A stretch of DNA of 64,000 nt from assembly GCA_022827325.1 (NCBI GenBank), contig JAJDTE010000067.1:53894-117893 (forward strand), written 5' to 3'. The translations under genes and the position numbers were made by a program. Under the pieces are notes generated by a model, which made no database searches, was not told where the DNA came from, and was given only the letters and a program-made list of their open reading frames with translations. Each line of letters begins with the position of its first letter. The first letter of the stretch is position 1. This document shows, piece by piece, positions 44,270 through 52,766 of the stretch. This DNA is from VYFG01 sp022827325 (lineage in GTDB: Bacteria > Pseudomonadota > Gammaproteobacteria > Arenicellales > Poriferihabitantaceae).

Positions 44270-45229
44270 ATGACTGACCGCGAGACTCCACCCGTGCAAC
44301 CGGTCAGCGGCACCGTGGTACCGCGCTTCGCGGGACCATCCACATTCTGCCGTCTGCCGGAACTAAGGGATGTGCCCTACTGCGATGTCGCCATTCTCGG
44401 GGTGCCGTTCGACGCCGGCACCAGCTACCGGCCAGGTGCCCGTTTCGGGCCCCAGGCCATCCGCCAGGCATCGCGCCACCTTCGCTTCAACTTCCATCCC
44501 GCCTACGCCACCGAGCCGTTCCGGGACATCCAGGTGGCCGACGCCGGCGATGTCACCTGCAATCCCTATAACATCGAGGAGGCCATCGGCCAGATTGAAA
44601 CGGCGGCTTCCGAATTGCTGACCAATTCGGGCAGCATGATCAGCCTGGGGGGCGATCACACCATCGCCCTGCCACTCCTCAGGGCCATGCATCGCCGCCA
44701 CGGCCAGGTGGCACTGGTGCATTTCGATGCCCACCTGGATACCTGGGACACATACTTCGGGGCGCCGTACACCCACGGCACCCCGTTTCGACGGGCTTCG
44801 GAGGAGGGTCTGTTCAATGACCAGACCTCCATGCACGTGGGGATCCGTGGCCCCCTCTACAGCCGCGAGGATCTCGAACGTGACGCCGACCTGGGGTTCA
44901 AGGTCATACACTGCGACGAACTCGAAGAACACGGGCCCGGCCACGTCGCCCGCCGAATCCGCGACCGCGTCGGTGACGCCCCCCTGTACCTGTCCATCGA
45001 TATCGACGTGCTCGATCCGGCCCATGCACCGGGAACCGGCACCCCGGAAGTGGCGGGGCTCACCAGCCGGGAACTGGTCAACATCCTGCGTGGACTGCAG
45101 GGGCTGAAACTGGTGGGCGGGGACGTGGTGGAAGTGGCCCCGGCCTATGACCACGCCGAGATCACCTCCCTGGCCGCCGCCACCGTGGTATTCGAACTGG
45201 TCAACCTGGTGCTCTGTGGGCAGGAATGA
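44270..45229 (+). CDS. speB: Agmatinase / guanidino-acid ureohydrolase family enzyme
   Basis: 319 residues with the full set of Mn ligands: H in SLGGDHTIALP, D-H-D in HFDAHLDTWD, and two Asp in SIDIDVLDPAHAPGTGTPE. The family splits urea from agmatine, 4-guanidinobutyrate or 3-guanidinopropionate. Known guanidinobutyrases and agmatinases differ only in a few loop residues, so substrate is not certain. The nearby amidinotransferase (about 6 kb away) makes a guanidino-acid substrate attractive but unproven. Confidence 0.87.
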   Translation: MTDRETPPVQPVSGTVVPRFAGPSTFCRLPELRDVPYCDVAILGVPFDAGTSYRPGARFGPQAIRQASRHLRFNFHPAYATEPFRDIQVADAGDVTCNPYNIEEAIGQIETAASELLTNSGSMISLGGDHTIALPLLRAMHRRHGQVALVHFDAHLDTWDTYFGAPYTHGTPFRRASEEGLFNDQTSMHVGIRGPLYSREDLERDADLGFKVIHCDELEEHGPGHVARRIRDRVGDAPLYLSIDIDVLDPAHAPGTGTPEVAGLTSRELVNILRGLQGLKLVGGDVVEVAPAYDHAEITSLAAATVVFELVNLVLCGQE

Positions 45230-45230
45230 A

Positions 45231-45728
45231 GTGCCGGTGATCCGGCCGGGGAACGAGGGCGACACCACGCTGGTCAACCGGATCTACAATCACTTCGTTC
45301 TCCACACGACGGCGACCTTCGACATCGAACCATGGAGCGATGAAAGAAGGCGGGCATGGATTCTGGGTTTCGCAGAGCCGTATTTTCTGATGGTGGCGGA
45401 AATCTCGGGCGAAATCGTGGGTTTCGCCCACAACGGGAAGTTCCGCCCCAAGGCCGCCTATGACTCGTCCACCGACGTCACGGTATACACCGCCCCGGAT
45501 GGGGCACCCCCCGGGACGGGCACCGCGCTGTACCAGGCGCTTTTCACGCGCCTCAACACTACCGACCTGCACCGCGCCTACGCAATCATCGCCCTGCCCA
45601 ACGCCGCCTCCATTGCGCTGCATGAGAAATTCGGGTTCAATCTTGCCGGCGTGCTCGGCGAGGTCGGTACCAAGTTCGGTCGGCGGGTTGACGTGGCCTG
45701 GTACGAGAAGCCCCTGCCCCACCGGTGA
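45231..45728 (+). CDS. GNAT N-acetyltransferase, phosphinothricin acetyltransferase (PAT) type
   Basis: 165 residues from a GTG at 45231, one base after the speB stop; GGAA upstream acts as ribosome site. The start V-I-R-P-G-N-E-G-D, the motif N-H-F-V-L-H-T-T-A-T-F-D near residue 22 and the ending G-F-N-L-A-G-V-L-G-E-V-G-T-K-F-G are diagnostic of the PAT/YncA branch that acetylates phosphinothricin, methionine sulfone or similar. The usual G-x-G-x-G/A loop reads D-G-A-P-P-G-T-G-T-A-L. Probably co-transcribed with speB. Confidence 0.85.
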   Translation: MPVIRPGNEGDTTLVNRIYNHFVLHTTATFDIEPWSDERRRAWILGFAEPYFLMVAEISGEIVGFAHNGKFRPKAAYDSSTDVTVYTAPDGAPPGTGTALYQALFTRLNTTDLHRAYAIIALPNAASIALHEKFGFNLAGVLGEVGTKFGRRVDVAWYEKPLPHR

Positions 45729-45738
45729 ATCCCGTTCC

Positions 45739-45767
45739 CTGACTGCCGGGCCCGCAGCGCGTATAAT
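45739..45767 (+). promoter_or_regulatory. Candidate sigma-70 promoter for rph operon
   Basis: CTGACT (45739-45744) and a perfect TATAAT (45762-45767) are separated by 17 bases, the optimal distance. The rph ATG follows at 45801, giving a short leader. This is the clearest -10/-35 pair seen in the window. Confidence 0.5.
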
Positions 45768-45800
45768 CGGCGTCCCCGCCCAATCCGATAACGCTTCACC

Positions 45801-46520
45801 ATGTCCAGACCCAGCGATCGCAACCCGGACGAGTTGCGGCCGGTCAGCATCATTCGCCACTACACCCGTCACGCGGAAGGTTCTGTCCTGATCAGCCTTG
45901 GCGACACGCGGGTACTGTGCACCGCCAGCATCGACGAGCGCGTGCCGCCGTTCCTCCGCCACCGGAAGAAGGGGTGGGTCACCGCCGAATACGGCATGCT
46001 GCCCAGGTCCACGACCACGCGCACCGACCGGGAGGCCGCAAGGGGCAGGCGGTCCGGGCGTTCCCTGGAAATCCAGAGACTCATCGGCCGCTCGCTGCGC
46101 GCGGCGGTGGACGCCAGCGTGCTCGGTGAACGGACGATCACCGTGGACTGCGATGTGATCCAGGCCGACGGCGGCACCCGCACCACCGCCATCACCGGGG
46201 CCTGGGTGGCGCTCCGGGACGCCGTGAACTGGCTGTTGTACCACGATCTCATCGCGGACGATCCAGTCCACCGCGCGGTTTGCGCGGTCTCGGTGGGCGT
46301 GTTCGAGGGACAGGTGGTGACCGACCTCGACTACGCGGAGGACAACCGGGCGGAAACCGACATGAACGTTGTCATGGATGACCGGGGCGGCCTGATCGAG
46401 GTACAGGGAACCGCGGAACGCACTCCATTCGACCGGGACACCCTGAACCGGATGCTGGATCACGCCGGCAAAGCCTGCGAGACCCTGTTCGCGAGCCAGC
46501 GGGACGCCCTGAAGAACTGA
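45801..46520 (+). CDS. rph: Ribonuclease PH
   Basis: 239 residues, full length. It starts R-P-x-x-R-x-x-D-x-L-R-P, and has the phosphate-binding R-T-D-R-E-A-A-R-G-R-R-S-G-R and the core DCDVIQADGGTRTTAITGA, with the D-G-G-T-R loop. It trims tRNA 3' ends by phosphorolysis as a hexamer of dimers. It heads a same-strand unit rph-rdgB-gpmI. Confidence 0.95.
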   Translation: MSRPSDRNPDELRPVSIIRHYTRHAEGSVLISLGDTRVLCTASIDERVPPFLRHRKKGWVTAEYGMLPRSTTTRTDREAARGRRSGRSLEIQRLIGRSLRAAVDASVLGERTITVDCDVIQADGGTRTTAITGAWVALRDAVNWLLYHDLIADDPVHRAVCAVSVGVFEGQVVTDLDYAEDNRAETDMNVVMDDRGGLIEVQGTAERTPFDRDTLNRMLDHAGKACETLFASQRDALKN

Positions 46521-46532
46521 CCGGGTACGACC

Positions 46533-47132
46533 ATGACGCGTTTCGTGCTCGCCACAGGCAATCCGGGCAAGCTCCGGGAGATGCGCCGCCTGTTGCCGGG
46601 ATACGACGTCGCCCCGCAATCCGACTTCACCCGGGAACGCGTCGAGGAAACCGGTCTCACCTTCGTGGAGAACGCGATCCTGAAGGCGCGTCACGCCAGC
46701 GGCGCGAGCGGACTGCCCGCAGTGGCGGACGACTCCGGGCTGGAGGTGGACGCGCTTGATGGCGCGCCCGGAATCCTCTCGGCGCGCTATGCCGGGAAAC
46801 ACGCGGACGACCGGGAAAACGTGGCCAGGCTGCTCCGGGAACTGGAAGGCGTCTCCGGTCGAAGCGCCCGCTTCCGCTGCGTCATCGTGGCCCTGCGGCA
46901 CCCCTCGGATCCGGCGCCCCTGATCTGCGATGGCGCCTGGGAAGGAGAGATCGCCCGGGCGCCGCGGGGGGACAACGGATTCGGTTACGATCCGGTGTTC
47001 CTGGTGCCGGAACTCGGCGTGACCGCGGCCGAGCTGTCCGCGGACGAGAAGAATGCCCGCAGCCATCGCGGTCAGGCACTGACGGCTCTGAAACGCGGAC
47101 TTCGGTCCAAACCCATCCCCGGACATCCGTGA
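46533..47132 (+). CDS. rdgB: dITP/XTP pyrophosphatase (RdgB/HAM1)
   Basis: 199 residues. Motifs: VLATGNPGKLREMRRLL at the N-terminus, ETGLTFVENAILKARHA, ADDSGLEVDALDGAPGILSARYAG and FGYDPVFLVPE (split here by short gaps). It removes non-canonical purine nucleotides (ITP, dITP, XTP) from the pool. Lies 12 bases after rph, as in many Proteobacteria, and its stop overlaps the next start by four bases. Confidence 0.95.
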   Translation: MTRFVLATGNPGKLREMRRLLPGYDVAPQSDFTRERVEETGLTFVENAILKARHASGASGLPAVADDSGLEVDALDGAPGILSARYAGKHADDRENVARLLRELEGVSGRSARFRCVIVALRHPSDPAPLICDGAWEGEIARAPRGDNGFGYDPVFLVPELGVTAAELSADEKNARSHRGQALTALKRGLRSKPIPGHP

Positions 47133-49297
47133 CAAGCAACATGCTCCTGGACAAACTGGTTACCCACAAGGGCCCCAAGGGCCCCCTGTTGCTGGTGGTG
47201 GCCGACGGCGTCGGGCTGGCGCCGGCGGGGCCCGCCAACGCGGTGTCCCTTGCCGAAACCCCGGTGTTGGATCGCCTGATCGCGTCCCGCCACAGCACCA
47301 GGCTGCACGCCCATGGCCCCTGGGTGGGCCTGCCCGGAGAGGACGACATGGGCAACAGCGAGGTGGGACACAACGCCCTCGGCAGTGGCCAGATCATCAG
47401 CCAGGGGGCAAAGCTGGTGAACGAGGCGTTTGCGTCCGGCGGCATTTTCGACAGCGAGTCCTGGCGGCAGGTGGAAAGCCGCGGCGGGGCCGGTGCCTGC
47501 GTGCACTTCATCGGGCTGTTGTCCGACGGCAACGTGCACTCCCATATCGACCACCTGCTCGCCATGATACGGCGGTGCGCCGAATCGGGCATCGCCAGGG
47601 TCCGGGTGCACTGCCTGCTGGACGGACGCGACGTGGACCCGCGGTCCGCGCCGGTCTATGTCGAGCGGCTCCAGAAAGCCCTTCTCGCCGCCGGCGACAA
47701 CGGCAACCTCGACTACCGCATCGCCTCCGGCGGGGGCCGCATGGTGATCACCATGGACCGCTACCAGGCGGACTGGGACATGGTGAGGCGGGGATACGAA
47801 ACCCATGTGCTCGGCGAGGGCCGCCCGGTTACCGACGTGATCGCCGAGATCCGGCGGCAGTACGAATCGGATTCCCGGATCTCCGACCAGACCCTTGAAC
47901 CATTCGTGGTCACGGACGACGGGGGCAATCCCGTGGGGGCGGTGGCGGACGGGGACGCGGTGGTGTTCTTCAATTTCCGCGGCGACCGGGCCATCGAGTT
48001 TTCCCAGGCCATGGAATCCGGCTCATTCAACGCGTTCGAGCGCAAACGCCGCCCCGACGCGTATTTCTGCGGCATGCTCGAGTACGATGGCGACCTCGGC
48101 GTTCCCTCGAACTACCTGGTGAATCCGCCGGTGATCGAGGGAACCATGGTGGAATATCTCTGCGCCGAGGAACTGAAGACCTTCGCCGTCAGTGAAACCC
48201 AGAAATTCGGTCACGTCACCTATTTCTGGAACGGCAACCGCTCCGGCCGCATCGACGAGGAGCTCGAAACCTGGGTCGAGATACCGTCGGACCGGGTCCC
48301 CTTCAACGAGGCCCCCGGAATGAAGGCGGAGGAAATCACCGAAGAGACCATCCGGCTGATGCATTCCGGGGAGTACCGTTTCGGCCGCATCAACTTCGCC
48401 AATGGTGACATGGTGGGGCACACCGGCGACATCCCCGCCACCGTGGCCGCCCTGGAAACCGTCGACCGGTGCCTCGGACGGCTTGAGCAGGCTACCCTGG
48501 AACTCGAAGGCACCATGATCCTCACCGCCGATCACGGCAACGCGGACGAGATGTTCATCCAGAAGGGGGACCTGCGGATACCGCGGACCGCCCATACCCT
48601 GAACCCGGTTCCGTTCGTGATCGTGGATTCCGCGGATGATTGCGGCTACCGCCTGCGGGACGACATCGATGGCGGCCTGGCGAACGTGGCGGCCACCGTG
48701 TTCAACCTGCTGGGCTACCGGGCGCCGGCGAACTATGAGCCGTCACTCCTCGCCTTCCCGGACGAACCCCGAAGCCGCCGGCTGATCCATGCGGGGGCCG
48801 TGGTGAACCTGGGCCTGGAGACGGTCAAGATGCCCAACGGGGACATCCTGGCCCTGGAGGTCGTACGCCATCCGGGCGGCGTCGTGGTGATCGCCATGGA
48901 CGACGATCGGCGCATCTGCCTGATCCGGCAGTTCCGCCACCCCGCAGGCGGATGGATCTGGGAGCTGCCGGCGGGGCTGACGGAGGGCCGCGAGGATCCT
49001 CTGTCCACCGCGCACCGCGAACTGAAAGAGGAGACCGGCTGCACCGCGGATGACTTGATTCCCCTCGGCTCCACCCTGACCACCCCGGGTTTCTGCAGCG
49101 AGCGGCTGCACATCTATCTTGCCGCCGGCGCCCGGCCCGGCGAAGCCGAACCCGAAGACTACGAGTTCATCGAGACCCACTGGATGACCGTGGCGGAAGC
49201 CCTTTCCATGGCAAGGGACGGCACCATCGACGACGGCAAGACCATCGTGGCACTGTTCCGTCTCCAGGGGTGGCTCGAGCGCAGGGAAAACGGCTGA
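47129..49297 (+). CDS. gpmI: Cofactor-independent phosphoglycerate mutase fused to a Nudix hydrolase
   Basis: 722 residues in one unbroken frame. Residues about 1-540 are a phosphoglycerate mutase: D26 in VADGVGLAP, the catalytic Ser77 in GNSEVGHNALGSGQ, R-G-D-R-A-I-E-F, and metal ligands in DMVGHTGD and ADHGNADEM. The N-A-L-G-S-G-Q form is closer to plant/trypanosomatid-type enzymes than to E. coli GpmI. Residues about 550-722 are a Nudix domain with a canonical box at 616-638 (G-x5-E-x7-R-E-L-x-E-E-x-G), preceded by V-V-I-A-M-D-D-D-R-R-I-C-L-I-R-Q as in ADP-ribose pyrophosphatases. The fusion would put glycolysis and nucleotide-sugar hydrolysis in one protein. In many gammaproteobacteria hemW follows rdgB instead. 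Confidence 0.9.
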   Translation: MTSNMLLDKLVTHKGPKGPLLLVVADGVGLAPAGPANAVSLAETPVLDRLIASRHSTRLHAHGPWVGLPGEDDMGNSEVGHNALGSGQIISQGAKLVNEAFASGGIFDSESWRQVESRGGAGACVHFIGLLSDGNVHSHIDHLLAMIRRCAESGIARVRVHCLLDGRDVDPRSAPVYVERLQKALLAAGDNGNLDYRIASGGGRMVITMDRYQADWDMVRRGYETHVLGEGRPVTDVIAEIRRQYESDSRISDQTLEPFVVTDDGGNPVGAVADGDAVVFFNFRGDRAIEFSQAMESGSFNAFERKRRPDAYFCGMLEYDGDLGVPSNYLVNPPVIEGTMVEYLCAEELKTFAVSETQKFGHVTYFWNGNRSGRIDEELETWVEIPSDRVPFNEAPGMKAEEITEETIRLMHSGEYRFGRINFANGDMVGHTGDIPATVAALETVDRCLGRLEQATLELEGTMILTADHGNADEMFIQKGDLRIPRTAHTLNPVPFVIVDSADDCGYRLRDDIDGGLANVAATVFNLLGYRAPANYEPSLLAFPDEPRSRRLIHAGAVVNLGLETVKMPNGDILALEVVRHPGGVVVIAMDDDRRICLIRQFRHPAGGWIWELPAGLTEGREDPLSTAHRELKEETGCTADDLIPLGSTLTTPGFCSERLHIYLAAGARPGEAEPEDYEFIETHWMTVAEALSMARDGTIDDGKTIVALFRLQGWLERRENG

Positions 49298-49324
49298 ACG
49301 CCGTGGCCGGTCGGTACCGGCGGC

Positions 49325-49771
49325 TCAGCTCAGGAGGGACTTCACCAGGCCGCTCAAGGCACCCATGTCGGCCCGTCCCTGAACCCGGGTTTTCAGGATT
49401 CCCATGACCTTGCCCATGTCCTTCATTGAGGCGGCGGAGGTCTCGGTGATGGCCTGGCGTACCAGCTCCTCCAGTTCATCGCCGGACAGCTGTACGGGCA
49501 GGTACTTTTCAAGGATCAGGATATTGGCCCGTTCCTTCGCCACGAGGTCCTCTCGCCCGCCCTCACTGAACTGCTCGGCCGCATCGGTACACTGTTTGAC
49601 CAGCTTCTGGATGATCTGCATGACACCGTTGTCGTCCAGTTCGATACGCTCATCCACTTCGCGGCGCTGGACCGCGGCACGGATCATGCGGATGGTTTCC
49701 AAGGCAACGGCATCCTTCTGCCGCATGGCAGATTTCATGTCGTCCAGGAGGCGCTGTTTGAGATCAGACAT
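49325..49771 (-). CDS. GatB/YqeY domain-containing protein
   Basis: 148 residues, the normal length. Start L-K-Q-R-L-L-D-D-M-K-S-A-M-R-x-K-D, middle Q-R-R-E-V-D-E-R, ending M-G-K-V-M-G-I-L-K-T-R-V-Q-G-R-A-D-M-G. The YqeY family resembles the tRNA-binding tail of GatB; its exact role is unclear. It follows rpsU on the minus strand, as in the rpsU-yqeY-dnaG-rpoD order of other bacteria, but dnaG and rpoD are not downstream here. Confidence 0.9.
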   Translation of the reverse strand: MSDLKQRLLDDMKSAMRQKDAVALETIRMIRAAVQRREVDERIELDDNGVMQIIQKLVKQCTDAAEQFSEGGREDLVAKERANILILEKYLPVQLSGDELEELVRQAITETSAASMKDMGKVMGILKTRVQGRADMGALSGLVKSLLS

Positions 49772-49785
49772 GGGGTAGTTCCATC

Positions 49786-49822
49786 GTCCGGGATTCAGGC
49801 CCTCGGGAATTTAATCCCGGAC
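49786..49822 (-). promoter_or_regulatory. Perfect 10-bp inverted repeat between rpsU and yqeY
   Basis: GTCCGGGATT (49786-49795) and AATCCCGGAC (49813-49822) are perfect complements around a 17-base loop. The hairpin lies between rpsU and yqeY, ending 15 bases before the yqeY ATG. There is no T-run, so it may be an RNA-processing or attenuation element rather than an intrinsic terminator. Confidence 0.5.
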
Positions 49823-49893
49823 TGGGGCCATTAAGGGTGTGGGCTGGTGCCGGTCCGCACGGTGATTCCGCGCCCGGCGCCGGGTGGTCCGGA

Positions 49894-50109
49894 TCAGTAC
49901 AGGCGCTTGCGCCTCGCCTTCTGTCGGGAGACGCGTTTCATCTCCCTGCGGACAGCGGCATCGGCATTGCGTTTGCGGATGGTGGTGGGCTTTTCGTAGT
50001 GCTGGCGGCGACGCGACTCGGCGAAAACGCCTGCGCGCTCACAGGCGCGCCGGAAGCGGCGCAGGATCACGTCGAAGGGTTCGTTTTGTCGGACTTGTAC
50101 CGAAGGCAT
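49894..50109 (-). CDS. rpsU: 30S ribosomal protein S21
   Basis: 71 residues from the ATG at 50109. The sequence M-P-S-V-Q-V-R-Q-N-E-P-F-D-V-I-L-R-R-F and the basic C-terminus ending A-R-R-K-R-L-Y are diagnostic for S21, which helps the 30S subunit select start sites. AAGGAG lies about 12 bases upstream. Next on the strand is yqeY. Confidence 0.96.
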   Translation of the reverse strand: MPSVQVRQNEPFDVILRRFRRACERAGVFAESRRRQHYEKPTTIRKRNADAAVRREMKRVSRQKARRKRLY

Positions 50110-50266
50110 AGACCAGTCAGCTCCTTGTTGAGGCGTTTCTAACGGGGGCGCGATTTTACTCGGGATCATCCCGCAAGTCGAGGCGGAAATGGTCAAAACC
50201 GGGAATTTCCGGGTTCCCGCCTGGATTCCGCCTCCCCTGCCCGGAACGGCCCCGGCAGAGCCCGGG

Positions 50267-50288
50267 ATAACTTGCAGATAACTTGCAG
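50267..50288 (+). repeat. Tandem direct repeat ATAACTTGCAG x2
   Basis: Two perfect 11-bp copies lie head to tail (50267-50277 and 50278-50288) in the 238-base divergent gap between rpsU and the class I aminotransferase gene. They are followed by GGCCC-TAC-GGGCC, a small hairpin, and TAGAAT (50311-50316), a possible -10. They may be a regulator site for either gene. Confidence 0.45.
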
Positions 50289-50347
50289 GGCCCTACGGGC
50301 CAATTCACGCTAGAATCGCCCCTTTCCGGCAGCAGGCAAAGACACCG

Positions 50348-51610
50348 ATGACATCCCCCGAAAACCGTAGCCGAAACAGAGAATCACTGCGCGCGGACCA
50401 TGACCATTTCCTGGCCCGTTTCGAGGAAATCAAGGCCCGGGGACTGAATCTCGACCTTACCCGGGGCAAACCGTCCGCCAGCCAGCTGGACCTGTCGAAC
50501 AGCCTTCTGGCCCTCCCCGGAGGAGAATACCTGGACGACGGGGTCGACACCCGGAATTACGGTGGCATCGACGGCCTGCCGGCCATGAAGGCGCTGTTTG
50601 CCGAGATTCTCGAGGTGCCTGTCTCCAACGTGATCGTAGGGGGCAACTCCAGTCTCAACATGATGTTCGACACCCTGGCGCGGGCCTGCCTCTTTGGTGT
50701 GCCCGGCGGGGACAGCCCCTGGAGCGCTGTCGGCGGACGGAAATTCCTCTGCCCGGTGCCGGGATATGACCGCCATTTCCGTGTCACCGAGCACCTCGGA
50801 TTTGAACTGGTCGCCGTGCCCATGACGGACCACGGCCCCGACATGGACCGGGTCGAGTCACTGACTGCAGCGGACCACGACATCAAGGGTATCTGGTGCG
50901 TGCCCCGTTTCAGCAACCCCACCGGCTGCTGCTACAGCGAAGAGGTGGTGCGGCGCCTGGCGGCCATGCCGGCGGCAAGGGACTTCCGGATCATCTGGGA
51001 CAATGCCTATGCGGAGCATCATCTCGGAGATCCCCCGCCGCCGCTCGCGAACATCTACGATCTTTGCGCCCAGGCGGGTAATCCCAACAGAGTGATCGAA
51101 TTCGCCTCAACCTCGAAGATCTCCCACCCGGGCTCCGGCGTGGCCGCCATGGCCGCGAGCGATGAGAACGTTGCCGACACCCTGCGTCACCTGTCCGTGC
51201 AGACCATCGGTCCCGACAAGGTGAACCAGTTGAGGCACTTGCGCCTTTTCGGCGACATCCAGGAGTTGCGCAGCCACATGCTCAGGCACGCCGACCTGGT
51301 GCGGCCCAGGTTCGAGGCGGTGGACGGGGTACTGGTACGCGAACTGGGTGAACTGGGCATCGCCGACTGGACCCGGCCCGGCGGGGGATACTTCATCAGC
51401 CTGGACGTGCCGGACGGGACCGCCGCCCGGGTCATTTCCCTGGCGGCCGAGGCCGGGGTCAAGCTGACGGAAGCAGGCGCTCCCTTTCCCTATGGCCGGG
51501 ACCCCGACGATCGCAATATCCGGATCGCGCCGACCTTCCCCGCGCTGGAGGAAGTGGGTCTCGCCACCGAGGTGCTCGCCGCCTGCGTGAAGCTGGCAGC
51601 CAGCGAATAG
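50348..51610 (+). CDS. Aminotransferase class I/II, alanine/aspartate aminotransferase type Ic (PF12897 family)
   Basis: 420 residues. The start motif L-D-L-T-R-G-K-P-S, PLP lysine in FASTSKISHPGSGVA, R-F-S-N-P-T-G and D-N-A-Y-A-E-H-H identify the MocR-like type Ic aminotransferases (AspT group), which act without an attached HTH domain. The reaction is probably aspartate or alanine with 2-oxoglutarate. Transcribed divergently from rpsU; converges on rnd. Confidence 0.87.
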   Translation: MTSPENRSRNRESLRADHDHFLARFEEIKARGLNLDLTRGKPSASQLDLSNSLLALPGGEYLDDGVDTRNYGGIDGLPAMKALFAEILEVPVSNVIVGGNSSLNMMFDTLARACLFGVPGGDSPWSAVGGRKFLCPVPGYDRHFRVTEHLGFELVAVPMTDHGPDMDRVESLTAADHDIKGIWCVPRFSNPTGCCYSEEVVRRLAAMPAARDFRIIWDNAYAEHHLGDPPPPLANIYDLCAQAGNPNRVIEFASTSKISHPGSGVAAMAASDENVADTLRHLSVQTIGPDKVNQLRHLRLFGDIQELRSHMLRHADLVRPRFEAVDGVLVRELGELGIADWTRPGGGYFISLDVPDGTAARVISLAAEAGVKLTEAGAPFPYGRDPDDRNIRIAPTFPALEEVGLATEVLAACVKLAASE

Positions 51611-51634
51611 CCGTCCGCGGCCCGTCCGGACGGC
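51610..51634. terminator. Hairpin between convergent aminotransferase and rnd genes
   Basis: GCCGTCC (51610-51616) pairs with GGACGGC (51628-51634); alternatively the perfect palindrome CCGTCCGGACGG (51622-51633) folds alone. It fills the 24-base gap between the two stop codons, so it could end transcripts from both sides. No T-run follows on either strand, so confidence is low. Confidence 0.35.
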
Positions 51635-52726
51635 TCAGGAATAGTCCGCCAGCACCCGGTCGCCGGCCACTTCACGCCGCCAGCCCCGGAACAGCTCGAT
51701 TTCCACCGTACCGCGGACAAAATCCTCCACCGCGGCCCGGTTGGCCAGCAGCGACGGGCTGATCCCGATATCCTCCGCGACGTCCCGCAGAAGTTTCATG
51801 ATGCCCTTGACCCGCCTGCGGTCATCGGGGGCAAGCACCTGGGTCCAGACGGCGCCGGAACCCGGGTTCCTGGGCGTTTCCCGGCAGATGCGCACCAGGG
51901 CATCGCCATTCCTTCGCAGCGCCCCCCGGGATATTCCCTCCACGCGCGCGAGCCTGGCCATGGATCCGGGAGGATCGCGGCTGATCGACAGCAGCGCCGG
52001 CGTCGGCAACACCCATTCCCGGGGCAGGTCCTTTTCCATGGCCTTTTGCTCCCGCCAGACCGCAAGCCGGCGGGCAGTCTCCTGGGCCTCCACCGGCAAT
52101 GCGGCGGCGCCCTTGAGCCGGAGCCAGGCCTTGCCGGGGTCCGGCCGCCACGTCTCGGGGGCAATCTGCCGCCTGCATTCCTCCCTGAACCAGGACATCC
52201 TGTCGTACCGGTCGAGCCGTTCTTCCAGGTAATCGCGCAGGTCGTGGAGATAACGCACATCGTCCGCGGCATAAGCCAACTCGGAAGCAGGCAGCGGACG
52301 CCTTGCCCAGTCCGCACGGGTGTGATCCTTGGGAAGCGAAACGCCGGTGACCTCGGCCACCATCGCCGCGTAGCTGACCTGGTCGCCGAATCCGCAGAAT
52401 GCCGCCGCCACCTGGGTGTCGAACAGGGCGCCCGGGGAGGCATCGATCCGCGTATCCAGAGCCTCCAGGTCCTGGCGGCAGGAATGCAGCACGATTTCCG
52501 CCCCGGAATCCTTCATGAGTGCCCGCAGGGGGGCAAGATCCCCGATCGCCAACGGGTCGATCAGCATCGGATTTCCCGTTCCCCGAAGCTGCACCAGGCA
52601 AAGGATGGGCGCATAGGTCTTTACCCGCATGAATTCCGTGTCCAGCGCTACCACCCCTGCCGACGACAGTTCGGCACTGGCAGTTTCCAGCTGTTCGTCC
52701 CGCTCAATGATTGTGAATTCGGCCAT
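51635..52726 (-). CDS. rnd: Ribonuclease D
   Basis: 363 residues from the ATG at 52726. The DEDDy exonuclease residues are D29 and E31 (VALDTEFMR), D86 (HSCRQDLEAL) and Y152/D156 (ELAYAADDVRYL). One or two HRDC helices follow in the C-terminal half. RNase D trims 3' ends of tRNA precursors and other small RNAs. Confidence 0.93.
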   Translation of the reverse strand: MAEFTIIERDEQLETASAELSSAGVVALDTEFMRVKTYAPILCLVQLRGTGNPMLIDPLAIGDLAPLRALMKDSGAEIVLHSCRQDLEALDTRIDASPGALFDTQVAAAFCGFGDQVSYAAMVAEVTGVSLPKDHTRADWARRPLPASELAYAADDVRYLHDLRDYLEERLDRYDRMSWFREECRRQIAPETWRPDPGKAWLRLKGAAALPVEAQETARRLAVWREQKAMEKDLPREWVLPTPALLSISRDPPGSMARLARVEGISRGALRRNGDALVRICRETPRNPGSGAVWTQVLAPDDRRRVKGIMKLLRDVAEDIGISPSLLANRAAVEDFVRGTVEIELFRGWRREVAGDRVLADYS

Positions 52727-52766
52727 GGCCCAATGATAACATCGGGCTCTTCGCCGCCCCGTTCCC

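Noticed and set aside
49306..49321. GCCGG/CCGGC stem between the convergent gpmI-Nudix and yqeY genes as a terminator
   Set aside because: Only 5 bp with a 6-base loop and no T-run; not distinguishable from chance in GC-rich DNA.
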